Origin: Sphingopyxis sp. H073
Lineage (GTDB): Bacteria; Pseudomonadota; Alphaproteobacteria; Sphingomonadales; Sphingomonadaceae
Assembly: GCF_001468395.1 (NCBI RefSeq)
Contig: NZ_LNSG01000010.1
Span: 1-64,000, forward strand
Direction: 5' to 3'
Length of the DNA stretch: 64,000 nt
The notes under the pieces were generated by a model that ran no database searches, had not been told where the DNA came from, and saw nothing but the letters and a program-made list of their open reading frames with translations. A program made the translations under genes and the position numbers. Positions 55,959 through 64,000 of the stretch are shown here, piece after piece. Numbering within the stretch: position 1 is the stretch's first letter; every line of letters begins with the position of its first letter.

Positions 55959-56060
55959 CGTCCTGCTGAACTTGTTTCAGCATCCATGGCCGGGCCTTGC
56001 ATCTGGCGCCGCGCCCAAGGGAACGACGACCATGGACCCTGAAACAAGTTCAGGGTGACG
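55959..56060. repeat. Dispersed palindromic repeat (TGAACTTGTTTCA family)
   Basis: Arms 55959-55989 and 56030-56060 are inverted copies with several mismatches and hold TGAACTTGTTTCAG and its complement, ending in CCATGG. The architecture matches 33790-33862 and 63445-63520, with different core bases. It lies in the 244-bp gap 55916-56159, which otherwise contains only a terminator. Confidence 0.8.
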
Positions 56061-56112
56061 ATGAAAGATAGGTCAGCTTCCTGTCGATAGCGGCCGGCAG
56101 CCGCAGGCAAAA

Positions 56113-56138
56113 CAAAGGGGGCGCGGTGGCCCCCTTTG
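56113..56138 (-). terminator. Rho-independent terminator of the M3 peptidase gene
   Basis: A perfect 10-bp stem CAAAGGGGGC / GCCCCCTTTG with a 6-base loop, 22 bp past the stop of the minus-strand M3 peptidase gene. On the minus strand the stem is followed by TTTTG, a short T-run. Confidence 0.75.
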
Positions 56139-56159
56139 CTCCCCGGTTAAGTCAAAAGA

Positions 56160-58343
56160 TCATTCGGTCGGAAAGCCGCGCTTGCGCAGCAGCGCCTTCA
56201 CGTCGGGATCGCGGCCGCGGAAGGCGCGGTACGCTTCGGCGCGGTCGGTCTCGTTGCCCGTCATCAGCAGGATGGTGCGGAACTTGTCGGCGACGGTGCG
56301 GTCCCACGGGCCGCCGGCTTCGTTGAAGGCCGCCCAGGTGTCGGCGTCCATCGTTTCGGACCACAGATAGCTGTAATAGCCCGCCGAATAGGCGTCGCTC
56401 GAGAAGAGGTGGCCGAATTGCGGCAGGCGGTGGCGCATGACGATTTCCTTCGGCATGCCCATTTCCTTCAGCGTTTCGCGCTCGAACTTGTCGACATCGG
56501 TCACCGGCACCTTGCGGTCGTGGAGTTTCATGTCGACGATCGCGCTCGACAGATATTCGACGGTTTCAAAGCCCTGGTTGAACTTGTTCGAGGCGAGGAT
56601 CTTGTCGACGAGCGCCTGCGGCATCGGCTCGCCCGTCTTGTAGTGCGTCGCGAATTTCGACAGCACCTCGGGCGTCATCAGCCAATTCTCGTTCACCTGG
56701 CTCGGATATTCGACGAAGTCGCGCGGCACGCCCGCGAGCGCGGGATAATAGACGTGCTGCAGCAGATAATGGATGCCGTGCCCGAATTCGTGGAACAGCG
56801 TCTGCGCGTCGTCTAAGCTGACGAGCGTCGGCTCGCCCTTCGCGCCCTCGGTGAAATTATTGTTGTTCGACGCGAGGACGTTGCGCTCGCCGCCAAGGCC
56901 CTGCTGGCTGCGATAGGTCGTCATCCACGCGCCCGAGCGCTTTCCGTCGCGCGCGAAATTGTCGAGGTAGAGGACGCCGACATTTTCGTTGGTCTTGAGG
57001 TTATAGACCTCGAAGGTCTTCACCTTGGGGTCGAACACCGGAATCGTGCCCGTGATCTCGCGGAAGCCGAGGTCGTAGAGCTGCCCCGCCGACCAGAACA
57101 TCGCGTCGCGCAGCTTGTCGAGTTGCAGGTAGGGCTTCACCTCGCTTTCATCGAGGTCGTATTTCGCCTTGCGGACCTTTTCGGCGTAATAGCGATAGTC
57201 CCACGGTTCGATGGTGAGTTTCGGTCCCTTGCCGGCCTTGGCCTCGGCATCGGCGATCGCCTGCATGTCGGCGACCTCCTCATGAACGCGCGCGACTGCG
57301 GCGGGCCAGACCTTCATCATCAGCGCCATGGCGTTCTCTGGCGTCTTCGCCATCGTGTCGGCCATGCGGTAATTGGCGTGCGTCGCGAAGCCGAGCAGTT
57401 CGGCGCGCTGCTGGCGCAGCTTCAGGATTTCAGCGATCGTCGCGTTGGTGTCGTTCGCATCGCCATTGTCGCCGCGGCCCACGAAAGCGCGCCAGACTTT
57501 CTCGCGCAAGCCCCGGCTGGCGGCGTTCTGCAGCACGGGTTGCGCCGACGAGCGGGTGTTCTTGATCGCCCACTGGCCGGGCTTGCCCTGCGCCTCGGCG
57601 GCGTCGGCGAGCGAGGCGACGAAGCCGGGGGCGAGCCCCGCCAGCTCGGCCTTGTCGGTGACGAAGGTGTAGAGCTTCTCGTCGCCGAGCAGTTTCGACG
57701 AAAAGGCCGAGAACAGGCCTTCGAGCTTTGCATTGAGGTCGACGAGCTTCGCCTTGTCGGCGGCGGACAGGTTGGCGCCGTCGCGGACCATTTCGTCATA
57801 ACTGCGCTCGACGATGCGGATCTGCTGCGCGTTGAGCCCGCTGGTCAGCCGCTTGTCGTACACCGCCTTGTAGCGGGCGAAGAGCTTGGGATCGAGGAAC
57901 AGCTCGGTATAGAATTTGGTGAGCTTGGGGCTCCATTCGGCGTCGATGTCCTCGACGCGGTCGTTCGACTTGTTCGACGTCTGCACGCCCCACAGCGCGA
58001 AGACGCGCTCCATCGATTCGCCCGCGAGCTGCATCGGGACGTGGGTGTTCTCGAAGGTCGGCTCGGCGGGGTTGTCGATCACCGCCTGCACCTCGGCCTT
58101 CACCTCGGCCATGCCCTTGGCGAAGGCGTCGGGGAAAAGTTCGGGGTCGAGCTTGTCCCACGGCGGCACCCCCTCATAGGGGCCGGTCCAGGGCTGGAGC
58201 ATCGGGTTCGCGCCTGCCTCGGCGGCGGCGGGCTTGGTTGCGGTCTCGGCGGCAATCGTCATCGGACTATAACCCATCAAGAGGACGGTCGATGCAAGCA
58301 GCGACAAACGGACAAAGGGCTGCACACGGCGCGGCATCATCAT
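56160..58343 (-). CDS. M3-family metallopeptidase (peptidyl-dipeptidase Dcp-like), exported
   Basis: A 727-residue zinc peptidase. Signal peptide (RLSLLASTVLLMGYSPMTIA), a long helical N-terminal region, and the M3 active site TLFHEFGHGIHYLL near residue 523 (HExxH) with the downstream Glu in FVEYPSQVNENW. The C-terminal YSAGYYSYLWSETMDADTWAAF block contains the substrate Tyr residues typical of Dcp. It cleaves dipeptides from peptide C-termini in the periplasm. Three ATG codons run in series at the start; the third (58337) is best spaced from GGGGAG. Confidence 0.93.
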   Translation of the reverse strand: MMMPRRVQPFVRLSLLASTVLLMGYSPMTIAAETATKPAAAEAGANPMLQPWTGPYEGVPPWDKLDPELFPDAFAKGMAEVKAEVQAVIDNPAEPTFENTHVPMQLAGESMERVFALWGVQTSNKSNDRVEDIDAEWSPKLTKFYTELFLDPKLFARYKAVYDKRLTSGLNAQQIRIVERSYDEMVRDGANLSAADKAKLVDLNAKLEGLFSAFSSKLLGDEKLYTFVTDKAELAGLAPGFVASLADAAEAQGKPGQWAIKNTRSSAQPVLQNAASRGLREKVWRAFVGRGDNGDANDTNATIAEILKLRQQRAELLGFATHANYRMADTMAKTPENAMALMMKVWPAAVARVHEEVADMQAIADAEAKAGKGPKLTIEPWDYRYYAEKVRKAKYDLDESEVKPYLQLDKLRDAMFWSAGQLYDLGFREITGTIPVFDPKVKTFEVYNLKTNENVGVLYLDNFARDGKRSGAWMTTYRSQQGLGGERNVLASNNNNFTEGAKGEPTLVSLDDAQTLFHEFGHGIHYLLQHVYYPALAGVPRDFVEYPSQVNENWLMTPEVLSKFATHYKTGEPMPQALVDKILASNKFNQGFETVEYLSSAIVDMKLHDRKVPVTDVDKFERETLKEMGMPKEIVMRHRLPQFGHLFSSDAYSAGYYSYLWSETMDADTWAAFNEAGGPWDRTVADKFRTILLMTGNETDRAEAYRAFRGRDPDVKALLRKRGFPTE

Positions 58344-58423
58344 AGCTCCCCGGAGTTTTGGTTTCGAGCGAAACCATATCGGGCTGCCTTAGCCCGACAG
58401 GGCGGGCCGGTGCAAGAGCGCGG

Positions 58424-59293
58424 TCAGCCGCCGAAAAAGGGCTGTGGAATGCCCGGTACGTCGGTGCGGAAGGTGAAGAGGCCGCCGGCATGCGGCTGCG
58501 CCTTGCGGTCTTCGTCGGTCAGATTCTTGCCCGCGCTGGTCACGAAGGCGGTGCAAAGCTCGTCTCCCCCGAAGGCGATCATTGTCGGGCGCTGGACGGG
58601 CAAGTCGACGGTCTGGAGCAGTTCGCCGGCGGGCGACAGGCGCACGACGCGCCAGCCGTCCCACAGCGCCGACCAGTAGCAGCCCTCGGCATCGACCGCG
58701 GCGCCGTCGGGACGGCCTTTCCCATATTCGAACTGGTGGAAGACGCGTCCATTAGCGAGCGTGCCCGCCGCCCGGTCGACGTCAAAGGCGCGGATCGCGT
58801 GCGTCGGCGTGTCGGCGTGGTAGAAGATGCGCCCGTCGGGGCTGAACGCCGCGCCGTTGCTGGTGGTGAGGCCGCCGAGGATCGTGGCGAGCGACCCGTC
58901 GGGGCCGAGGCGGTACAGCGTCGCGACGGGTTTTGCCTTGTCGTTCGTCAGGCTGCCGACCCACAGCCGTCCCGCCGCATCGACGCGGCCGTCGTTGAAG
59001 CGTTGCCCGGGCTTGTCCGCGAGGATGGCGGGGCCGAAGGGGCGCGGCGTCGATCCCCAATGGTCGATCAGTACGAAGCCGTTTTCGAGCGCGGCGACGA
59101 GGCCGCCCCGCACGCGCGGCGCGATGCAGCCGATCTGTTCGCCGAGCATCATCACCTCGTCGGTGCGCGTCGCGGGATCGGTGCGATGAATCGTCCGCGC
59201 CTCGATATCGACCCAATAGAGGCGGGCTTCGCCCGGATGCCAGACGGGCGATTCGCCGAGCAGCGCGCCGGCATCGAGAAGCAGTTCGACCAT
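58424..59293 (-). CDS. SMP-30/gluconolactonase-family protein
   Basis: A 289-residue six-bladed beta-propeller enzyme. GESPVWHPGEARLYWVDIEA carries the metal-ligand Glu (~14). FNDGRVDAAGRLWVGSL (~98-114) and TSNGAAFSPDGRIFYHADT (~142) carry the Asn ligands; the Asp ligand is in PDGAAVDAEG (~194). Members are lactonases (gluconolactone, arabinolactone or others). No sugar-catabolic neighbours indicate the substrate. It is transcribed toward the M3 gene, 80 bp away. Confidence 0.9.
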   Translation of the reverse strand: MVELLLDAGALLGESPVWHPGEARLYWVDIEARTIHRTDPATRTDEVMMLGEQIGCIAPRVRGGLVAALENGFVLIDHWGSTPRPFGPAILADKPGQRFNDGRVDAAGRLWVGSLTNDKAKPVATLYRLGPDGSLATILGGLTTSNGAAFSPDGRIFYHADTPTHAIRAFDVDRAAGTLANGRVFHQFEYGKGRPDGAAVDAEGCYWSALWDGWRVVRLSPAGELLQTVDLPVQRPTMIAFGGDELCTAFVTSAGKNLTDEDRKAQPHAGGLFTFRTDVPGIPQPFFGG

Positions 59294-59474
59294 CGGGGGA
59301 GCTTAGCGCGTGGCGCCGGTGCTGCCCAGCAACTGCAAACCTATTCGATGCGGGACGAATGGAGAGGCGCGGTCCAAGTCGGTTCGCCACCCCCGGGCAA
59401 GTCCGGGATGGCGAAGCGCGAGCGCGAGAAGGGCGCGCCGCGCAACGAGTTTCCTGCCGTAGCGGCATTTCTAC

Positions 59475-59490
59475 TTGACGTGGACGTAAA
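59475..59490 (+). promoter_or_regulatory. LiuR-like site upstream of the acyl-CoA dehydrogenase-thiolase operon
   Basis: TTGACGTGGACGTAAA, an imperfect palindrome of ACGT half-sites, lies 102 bp before the ATG at 59593, in the 299-bp gap 59294-59592. The same pattern occurs at 1304-1319 before another acyl-CoA dehydrogenase. LiuR, a MerR-family protein, controls branched-chain amino acid and acyl-CoA catabolism in proteobacteria from similar sites. The rest of the gap holds nothing recognisable. Confidence 0.55.
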
Positions 59491-59592
59491 CGTAAGGTCA
59501 GGTGCGCGCCGAAACCCGTACGGCATGATGCGGGGACTCGGCACCATGGCCCCACCAGACCCTCAGGCCGCCCACTGGGAAAAGGAAAGACG

Positions 59593-60747
59593 ATGTCGCT
59601 CGATAACCTCTCGCGCAGTGTTTATACCGAGGATCACGAAGCGTTCCGTTCGACGGTGCGCCAGTTCCTCGAAAAGGAAGTCGCGCCCAATGCGGCGCAA
59701 TGGGCCGAGGACGGCATCGTGCCCAAGTCGATCTGGCCGAAAGCCGGCGAGCTCGGCCTGCTGTGCCCGACGGTCCCCGAGGAATATGGCGGGCTGGGCC
59801 TCGATTTCGGCTATAATGCGATCGTCGACGAGGAAAGCGCCTATAATGGCCGCGTGACCACCGGCTTCTCGCTCCAGTCGGACATCGTCGCGACCTATAT
59901 CATCAAATATGGCAGCGAGGAGCAGAAGAAGCACTGGCTGCCCAAGATGGTCGCGGGCGAAGTGATCACTGCGATTGCGATGACCGAACCGGGCACCGGC
60001 AGCGACCTTCAGGGGATGCGCACGACCGCGAAGAAGGACGGCAATCATTATGTCATCAACGGGTCGAAAACCTATATCACCAACGGCCAGAACGCCGACC
60101 TGATCCTGGTGTGCGTCAAGACCGACACCGAGGTGCAGCCGGCGTGGAAGGGCGTGTCGATCGTGCTCGTCGAGGCCGACCGCGAAGGCTATAAGCGCGG
60201 GCGCAACCTCGACAAGATCGGGCAGGACGAAGCCGACACGTCGGAAATGTTCTTCGAGGACGTCCGCGTGCCGATCACCAACTGCCTTGGCGAGGAAGGC
60301 AAGGGCTTCATCTATCTGATGAGCGAGCTTCCCCAAGAGAGGCTGTCGATCGCCGTCAGCGCGCAGTCGGCGGCGCAGCGCGCCTTCGACGACACGGTCG
60401 AATTCACCCGCGACCGCAAGGCGTTCGGCAAGCCGATCCTCGACTTCCAGAACACGCGCTTCGTGCTCGCCGACCTCAAGACCAAGCTGCAGGTCGGCTG
60501 GGCGCACCTCGACTGGGCGCTGGCGCGCCACCTCAAGAAGGAACTGACCCCCGAAGAGGGCGCGGCGGCGAAGCTGTGGCACACCGAATTGCAGTGGGAA
60601 GTGATGGACAAATGCCTCCAGCTGCACGGCGGCGCGGGCTATATGAACGAATATCCGATCGCGCGGGCGTGGCGCGCCTCGCGCGTGACGCGCATTTTCG
60701 GCGGCACGAACGAGATCATGAAGGAACTGATCGGGCGCAAGCTGTAA
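59593..60747 (+). CDS. Acyl-CoA dehydrogenase
   Basis: A 384-residue FAD enzyme. Motifs are AIAMTEPGTGSDLQGMRTTA (~131-150), FEDVRVPITNCLGEEGKGF (~218-236), HGGAGYMNEYPIAR (~350-363) and the terminal IFGGTNEIMKELIGRKL. Length and motifs match the enzymes of fatty-acid or branched-chain acyl-CoA oxidation. It heads an operon-like series with a thiolase, an SDR and a thioesterase; a stem-loop repeat separates it from the thiolase. Confidence 0.94.
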   Translation: MSLDNLSRSVYTEDHEAFRSTVRQFLEKEVAPNAAQWAEDGIVPKSIWPKAGELGLLCPTVPEEYGGLGLDFGYNAIVDEESAYNGRVTTGFSLQSDIVATYIIKYGSEEQKKHWLPKMVAGEVITAIAMTEPGTGSDLQGMRTTAKKDGNHYVINGSKTYITNGQNADLILVCVKTDTEVQPAWKGVSIVLVEADREGYKRGRNLDKIGQDEADTSEMFFEDVRVPITNCLGEEGKGFIYLMSELPQERLSIAVSAQSAAQRAFDDTVEFTRDRKAFGKPILDFQNTRFVLADLKTKLQVGWAHLDWALARHLKKELTPEEGAAAKLWHTELQWEVMDKCLQLHGGAGYMNEYPIARAWRASRVTRIFGGTNEIMKELIGRKL

Positions 60748-60750
60748 TTT

Positions 60751-60880
60751 CCCCTCCCGCAAGCGGGAGGGGCAGCGAGACTTGGGAGCTTGCTCCCTAG
60801 TCGCAGCGGGGTGGGCTACCTACCTCCAGATGCTGGCTCCGCTCGCGCCCACCCCCAGCCCCTCCCGCTTGCGGGAGGGG
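60751..60880. repeat. Paired CCCCTCCCGC stem-loops between the acyl-CoA dehydrogenase and thiolase genes
   Basis: Two hairpins of one family: CCCCTCCCGC-AA-GCGGGAGGGG (60751-60772) and CCCCTCCCGC-TT-GCGGGAGGGG (60859-60880), which are each other's reverse complement. They bracket ~86 bp and could also pair with each other. A copy of the second occurs at 62081-62102. Confidence 0.85.
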
Positions 60881-60903
60881 AGTGAAGTGAAAGGACTATC
60901 CCC

Positions 60904-62073
60904 ATGCCCCATGCCTATATCGTCGACGCCGTCCGCACCGCTGGCGGCAAGCGCGGCGGCAAGCTCGCCGGCGTGCATCCGGTGGACCTCGGTGCCGCCG
61001 TTTTCGATGCGATCGCCGACCGCAACGACTTCGACACCAAGGCCATCGACGACGTCATCACGGGCTGCGTCAGCCAGGGCGGCCAGCAGACGATGGACGT
61101 CGGCCGCAACGCGGTGCTCGCCTCGAAGCTGCCCGACTCGATCCCCGCGGTGACGATCGACCGCCAGTGCGGCTCGTCGCAGCAGGCGATCACCTTCGCC
61201 GCGCAGGCGGTGCTGTCGGGCACGCAGGATATCGTCCTCGCCAGCGGCATCGAAAGCATGACGCGCGTGCCGATGGGATCGGTCGCGACCTTGTTCATGA
61301 AAGAGGGGCTGGGCAACTACAAGTCGCCGCGGCTGGAGGAGAAATATCCCGGCATCATGTTCAGCCAGTTCATGGGCGCCGAGATGATCGTCAAGAAGCA
61401 CGGCTTCACCAAGGACGACCTCGACGCCTTCGCGCTCGAAAGCCACCGCCGCGCGAAGGCGGCAACCGAGGCAGGCGTGTTCGAGCGCGAGATCGTGCCG
61501 GTCGAGATCGAGACCCCCGAGGGGAAGGAATGGCACAAGGTCGACGAGGGGATCCGTTTCGACGCGACGCTCGACGGCATTGCCGGCGTCAAGCTGCTGC
61601 AGGAAGGCGGATCGATCACCGCCGCGACGTCGAGCCAGATCTGCGATGGCGCCTCGGCGGTGCTGGTTGTTTCCGAACAGGCGCTGAAGGATCATGGACT
61701 GACGCCGCGCGCGCGCATCCACCATGTGTCGGTGACCGCGGGCGATCCGGTGATCATGCTCGAAGAACCGCTGTTCGCGACCGAAAAGGCGCTGAAGAAG
61801 GCCGGGCTCAGGATCGGCGACATCGACGCCTATGAAGTCAACGAGGCGTTCGCCCCGGTGCCGCTGGCGTGGCTCAAATATCTGGGCGGCGATCATGCGC
61901 GGCTCAACCAGCACGGCGGCGCGATCGCGCTCGGCCACCCGCTCGGCGCCAGCGGTGCAAAGCTGATGGCGACGTTGCTCGGCGTGCTCGATGCGACCGG
62001 CGGCAAATATGGCCTGCAGACGATGTGTGAAGGGGGCGGCCAGGCCAACGTCACGATCGTCGAGCGGCTTTAA
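60904..62073 (+). CDS. Acetyl-CoA C-acyltransferase (thiolase)
   Basis: A 389-residue thiolase. The nucleophilic Cys is in TIDRQCGSSQQA (Cys89). NEAFAPVPLAWL, GGAIALGHPLGASGAKLM and the second Cys in QTMCEGGGQAN complete the active site. It cleaves 3-ketoacyl-CoA with CoA, or runs in reverse. It fits the last step of the beta-oxidation-like operon. Confidence 0.95.
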   Translation: MPHAYIVDAVRTAGGKRGGKLAGVHPVDLGAAVFDAIADRNDFDTKAIDDVITGCVSQGGQQTMDVGRNAVLASKLPDSIPAVTIDRQCGSSQQAITFAAQAVLSGTQDIVLASGIESMTRVPMGSVATLFMKEGLGNYKSPRLEEKYPGIMFSQFMGAEMIVKKHGFTKDDLDAFALESHRRAKAATEAGVFEREIVPVEIETPEGKEWHKVDEGIRFDATLDGIAGVKLLQEGGSITAATSSQICDGASAVLVVSEQALKDHGLTPRARIHHVSVTAGDPVIMLEEPLFATEKALKKAGLRIGDIDAYEVNEAFAPVPLAWLKYLGGDHARLNQHGGAIALGHPLGASGAKLMATLLGVLDATGGKYGLQTMCEGGGQANVTIVERL

Positions 62074-62080
62074 GAAATCT

Positions 62081-62190
62081 CCCCTCCCGCTTGCGGGAGG
62101 GGGCGTCACGAAGCACGTGACTCGTGACACGGGAGGGCCTGCGAGCTGCCTCCCCCATGCCCCACCCAAACCCTCCCCTGAAGGGGAGGG
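62081..62190. repeat. CCCCTCCCGC stem-loop and second hairpin before the SDR gene
   Basis: The hairpin CCCCTCCCGC-TT-GCGGGAGGGG (62081-62102) begins 8 bp after the thiolase stop. A second hairpin, CCCTCCCC-TGAA-GGGGAGGG (62171-62190), is followed by CTTTTTC, only 18 bp before the SDR start codon. The latter looks like an intrinsic terminator, and could cause partial termination within the operon. Confidence 0.75.
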
Positions 62191-62208
62191 CTTTTTCAGG
62201 AGAAACCC

Positions 62209-62991
62209 ATGAAACTCGATTCCACCGTATCCGCCGTCGTTACCGGGGGCGCCTCGGGCCTTGGCGCCGCGACGGCGCGCGCGCTCGCCGCCAAGGGCGT
62301 CAAGGTCGCGATCTTCGACCTGCAGGAAGAGAAAGGCACCGCGCTCGCGGCCGAACTCGGCGGCGTGTTCTGCGAATGCAACGTCACCGACGACGCGTCG
62401 GTCGACGCCGCCTTTGCCAAGTCGCGCGCCGCGATCGGACAGGAGCGCATCCTCGTCAATTGCGCGGGCACCGGCAATGCGATCAAGACCGCGAGCCGCA
62501 GCAAGGAAGACGGCAGCATCAAGCATTTCCCGCTCGATGCCTTCAACTGGATCATCCAGATCAACCTCGTCGGCACCTTCCGCTGCATTGCCAAGTCGGC
62601 GGCGGGGATGATGACGCTCGACCCGATGGAAGACGGCGAGCGCGGAGCGATCGTCAACACCGCGTCGGTCGCGGCAGAGGACGGCCAGATGGGTCAGGCG
62701 GCCTATTCGGCGTCGAAGGGCGGCGTCGTCGGCATGACGCTCCCCGTGGCGCGCGACCTTGCGTCGGAGAATATCCGCGTCAACACGATCCTGCCCGGCA
62801 TCTTCGACACCCCGCTGCTCGCCGGCGCGCCGCAGAATGTCCGCGACGCGCTCGGCGCCTCGGTGCTCAACCCGAAGCGTCTCGGCAATCCGGCCGAATA
62901 TGCCAATCTCGCGCTCTGCATGATCGAGAATGGCTATTTCAACGGCGAGGACGTCCGCCTCGACGGCGGCATCCGCATGGCGCCGCGCTGA
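62209..62991 (+). CDS. Short-chain dehydrogenase, 3-hydroxyacyl-CoA dehydrogenase-like (HSD10 type)
   Basis: A 260-residue SDR. NAD motif TGGASGLGAATARAL (~12-26), Asp in IFDLQEEKG (NAD preference), NCAGTG (~84), catalytic Ser in NTASVAAEDG and YSASKGG (~165). It resembles type II 3-hydroxyacyl-CoA dehydrogenase / 17-beta-HSD10, including the ~20-residue insertion after the NAG motif. It oxidises 3-hydroxyacyl-CoA between the two other steps of the operon. AGGAG lies 8 bp before the ATG. Confidence 0.92.
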   Translation: MKLDSTVSAVVTGGASGLGAATARALAAKGVKVAIFDLQEEKGTALAAELGGVFCECNVTDDASVDAAFAKSRAAIGQERILVNCAGTGNAIKTASRSKEDGSIKHFPLDAFNWIIQINLVGTFRCIAKSAAGMMTLDPMEDGERGAIVNTASVAAEDGQMGQAAYSASKGGVVGMTLPVARDLASENIRVNTILPGIFDTPLLAGAPQNVRDALGASVLNPKRLGNPAEYANLALCMIENGYFNGEDVRLDGGIRMAPR

Positions 62992-62992
62992 T

Positions 62993-63430
62993 ATGCCGAA
63001 ACCGGAAAGCTGGCGGCTCGACGCCGCCAGCTACCCCGTCCGCATCGAACTGCAGACGCGGTTCCAGGACATGGACATCAACGGCCACCTCAACAATGTG
63101 GCCTTCGCAGCGCTGTTCGAAAGCGGCCGCGTCCTGCTGAACCGCGAAATCCGCCCGTGGGAGGAACGCCCGGCGAACGAGCGCACGATGGTCGCGGCGG
63201 TCGAGATCAATTATCTCGCCGAGGGCAATTTCCCCGATCCGGTCCAGATCGCGACCGGCATCGGCCGCCTCGGCACCTCGAGCTGGACGATCGTGCAGGC
63301 GATGTTCCAGAACGGCCGCTGCATCGCGACCTGCGACACGGTGGTCGTGTGCCGCACCGACGGTCAGGCAAAATCGCTGCGGGCGGAGATGGTCGCCGAG
63401 CTGGAAGCCAAGCTGGCGAGGGCGGCCTAG
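62993..63430 (+). CDS. Hot-dog thioesterase (4-hydroxybenzoyl-CoA thioesterase-like)
   Basis: A 145-residue hot-dog-fold protein. TRFQDMDINGHLNNVAF (~22-38) is the YbgC/4HBT active site with the catalytic Asp in DINGHLNN; VEINYLAEGNFPDPVQIATGIG follows. It hydrolyses acyl-CoA to free acid. It begins 1 bp after the SDR stop, so it is the last gene of the operon and probably recycles CoA. Confidence 0.9.
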   Translation: MPKPESWRLDAASYPVRIELQTRFQDMDINGHLNNVAFAALFESGRVLLNREIRPWEERPANERTMVAAVEINYLAEGNFPDPVQIATGIGRLGTSSWTIVQAMFQNGRCIATCDTVVVCRTDGQAKSLRAEMVAELEAKLARAA

Positions 63431-63444
63431 CCAAACCTCACCTT

Positions 63445-63520
63445 CGTCATCCCGGACTTGATCCGGGATCCGTTATTCCAGCGCTGCGTAAGTGGATCCC
63501 GGATCAAGTCCGGGATGACG
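63445..63520. repeat. Dispersed palindromic repeat (GGACTTGATCC family), perfect copy
   Basis: Perfect 27-bp inverted arms, 63445-63471 and 63494-63520, containing CCCGGACTTGATCCGGGAT, around a 22-bp loop. It lies between the convergent thioesterase and guanylate kinase genes and may end transcription from both sides. It is the same family as 33790-33862. Confidence 0.9.
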
Positions 63521-63544
63521 ACAAAAAGTCAGGGCGAGCCTGCT

Positions 63545-64000
63545 TCAAAGCTTCCTGTCCGCGTCGGGCACCGACCGGATCAGGTCGCGTGCGAAGCCGA
63601 TCAGGCCGATCTGGCGGCGGCGCTTCAGCCGCTCGGCGCGCAGAATCGCCATCACCTCGCCATAGCATTCCTCGACCGCGTCGTTGATCAGCACATAGTC
63701 ATAGCCGTCCCAGTGGCTGATCTCGTTCGCGGCGCGCTCCATCCGCGCGGCGATCACTTCGTCGCTGTCGGTCTTGCGCGACCGCAGCCGCCGTTCGAGC
63801 TCGTCCATCGTCGGCGGCAGGACGAAGACGCGCACGACGTCGGGGCCGGCCTCCTGATAAAGCTGCTGCGCGCCCTGCCAGTCGATGTCGAACAATACAT
63901 CCTTGCCCGCCGCGAGCATTTCCTCGACCGGCGCGCGCGGGGTGCCGTAGCGGTGGCCGAAGACATGCGCCCATTCGAGGAATTCGCCGTCGGCCGCCAT
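63545..64000 (-). CDS. gmk: Guanylate kinase (5' end outside window)
   Basis: The last 151 residues of guanylate kinase, which makes GDP from GMP and ATP. EFLEWAHVFGHRYGTP, VLFDIDWQGAQQL and RLRSRKTDSDEVIAARM (lid region with Arg residues) are clear gmk motifs; the C-terminus follows EISHWDGYDYVLIND. The P-loop and the first ~55-60 residues are beyond position 64000. A Met codon happens to fall at the edge but is not the true start. Confidence 0.94.
   Translation of the reverse strand: MAADGEFLEWAHVFGHRYGTPRAPVEEMLAAGKDVLFDIDWQGAQQLYQEAGPDVVRVFVLPPTMDELERRLRSRKTDSDEVIAARMERAANEISHWDGYDYVLINDAVEECYGEVMAILRAERLKRRRQIGLIGFARDLIRSVPDADRKL

Overview
The window is high-GC DNA from an alphaproteobacterium. 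The protein families, codon use and dispersed palindromes fit Sphingomonadaceae, most likely Sphingopyxis; the genus is an impression from recalled protein similarity, not a search result. Gene density is that of a normal chromosome, with many 4-bp ATGA or GTGA operon overlaps.

Layout. 1-4.85 kb: the right end of an IS5/IS427-type insertion sequence abutting an acyl-CoA dehydrogenase, then an M19 dipeptidase, a DoxX-like protein, a ferredoxin-NADP+ reductase-like flavoprotein and tRNA-Gln(CTG). 4.83-29.54 kb: a probable 24.7-kb genomic island. It is bounded on the left by the 3' end of tRNA-Gln and on the right by an imperfect 25-bp copy of that same tRNA end. No integrase remains. Next to the tRNA lie a truncated second IS5 copy, a GH3 glycosidase missing its N-terminus and an ABC permease missing its C-terminus, all signs of deletions. 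The intact part of the island is a reactive-sulfur and respiratory stress module: ABC ATPase, PRPP-synthetase-like protein, thymidine/AMP phosphorylase, a Cys-containing ArsR regulator (BigR/SqrR-like), an RND pump with its adaptor, then divergently sulfide:quinone oxidoreductase, a DUF2892 protein, a TolC-type channel, a persulfide-dioxygenase-like MBL protein, a TauE exporter, a 1-Cys peroxiredoxin and a second (Cys-free) ArsR. It ends with cydDC, cydABX (cytochrome bd, the sulfide-tolerant oxidase) and a zinc-ribbon thioredoxin.

29.6-42 kb: orphan Flp pilin, two c-di-GMP enzymes, and a 5-oxoproline locus (LacI regulator, DUF2891, DUF979, DUF969, fused 5-oxoprolinase) preceded by a CHASE-HWE histidine kinase. 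A 144-bp palindromic element sits in frame inside the 5-oxoprolinase gene. 42-47 kb: glutathione transferase, PAS-like protein, ABC-F protein, a PilZ-XRE fusion and CorA. 47-52 kb: a BlaI / M56 peptidase / repeat protein / TonB-receptor operon, in which the peptidase and the exported protein share the same unusual ~22-residue repeat. 52-59 kb: RNase H-like protein, adenine deaminase with a phosphoribosyltransferase, DUF983, a MocR regulator, M3 peptidase and an SMP-30 protein. 59-64 kb: a beta-oxidation-like operon (acyl-CoA dehydrogenase, thiolase, SDR, thioesterase) with a LiuR-like site that also occurs upstream of the acyl-CoA dehydrogenase at the left end, and finally guanylate kinase, cut by the window edge.

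The most interesting elements are the sulfide island with an RND/TolC pump built into the sulfide-oxidation genes, the in-frame palindromic element, and the shared-repeat M56 system.
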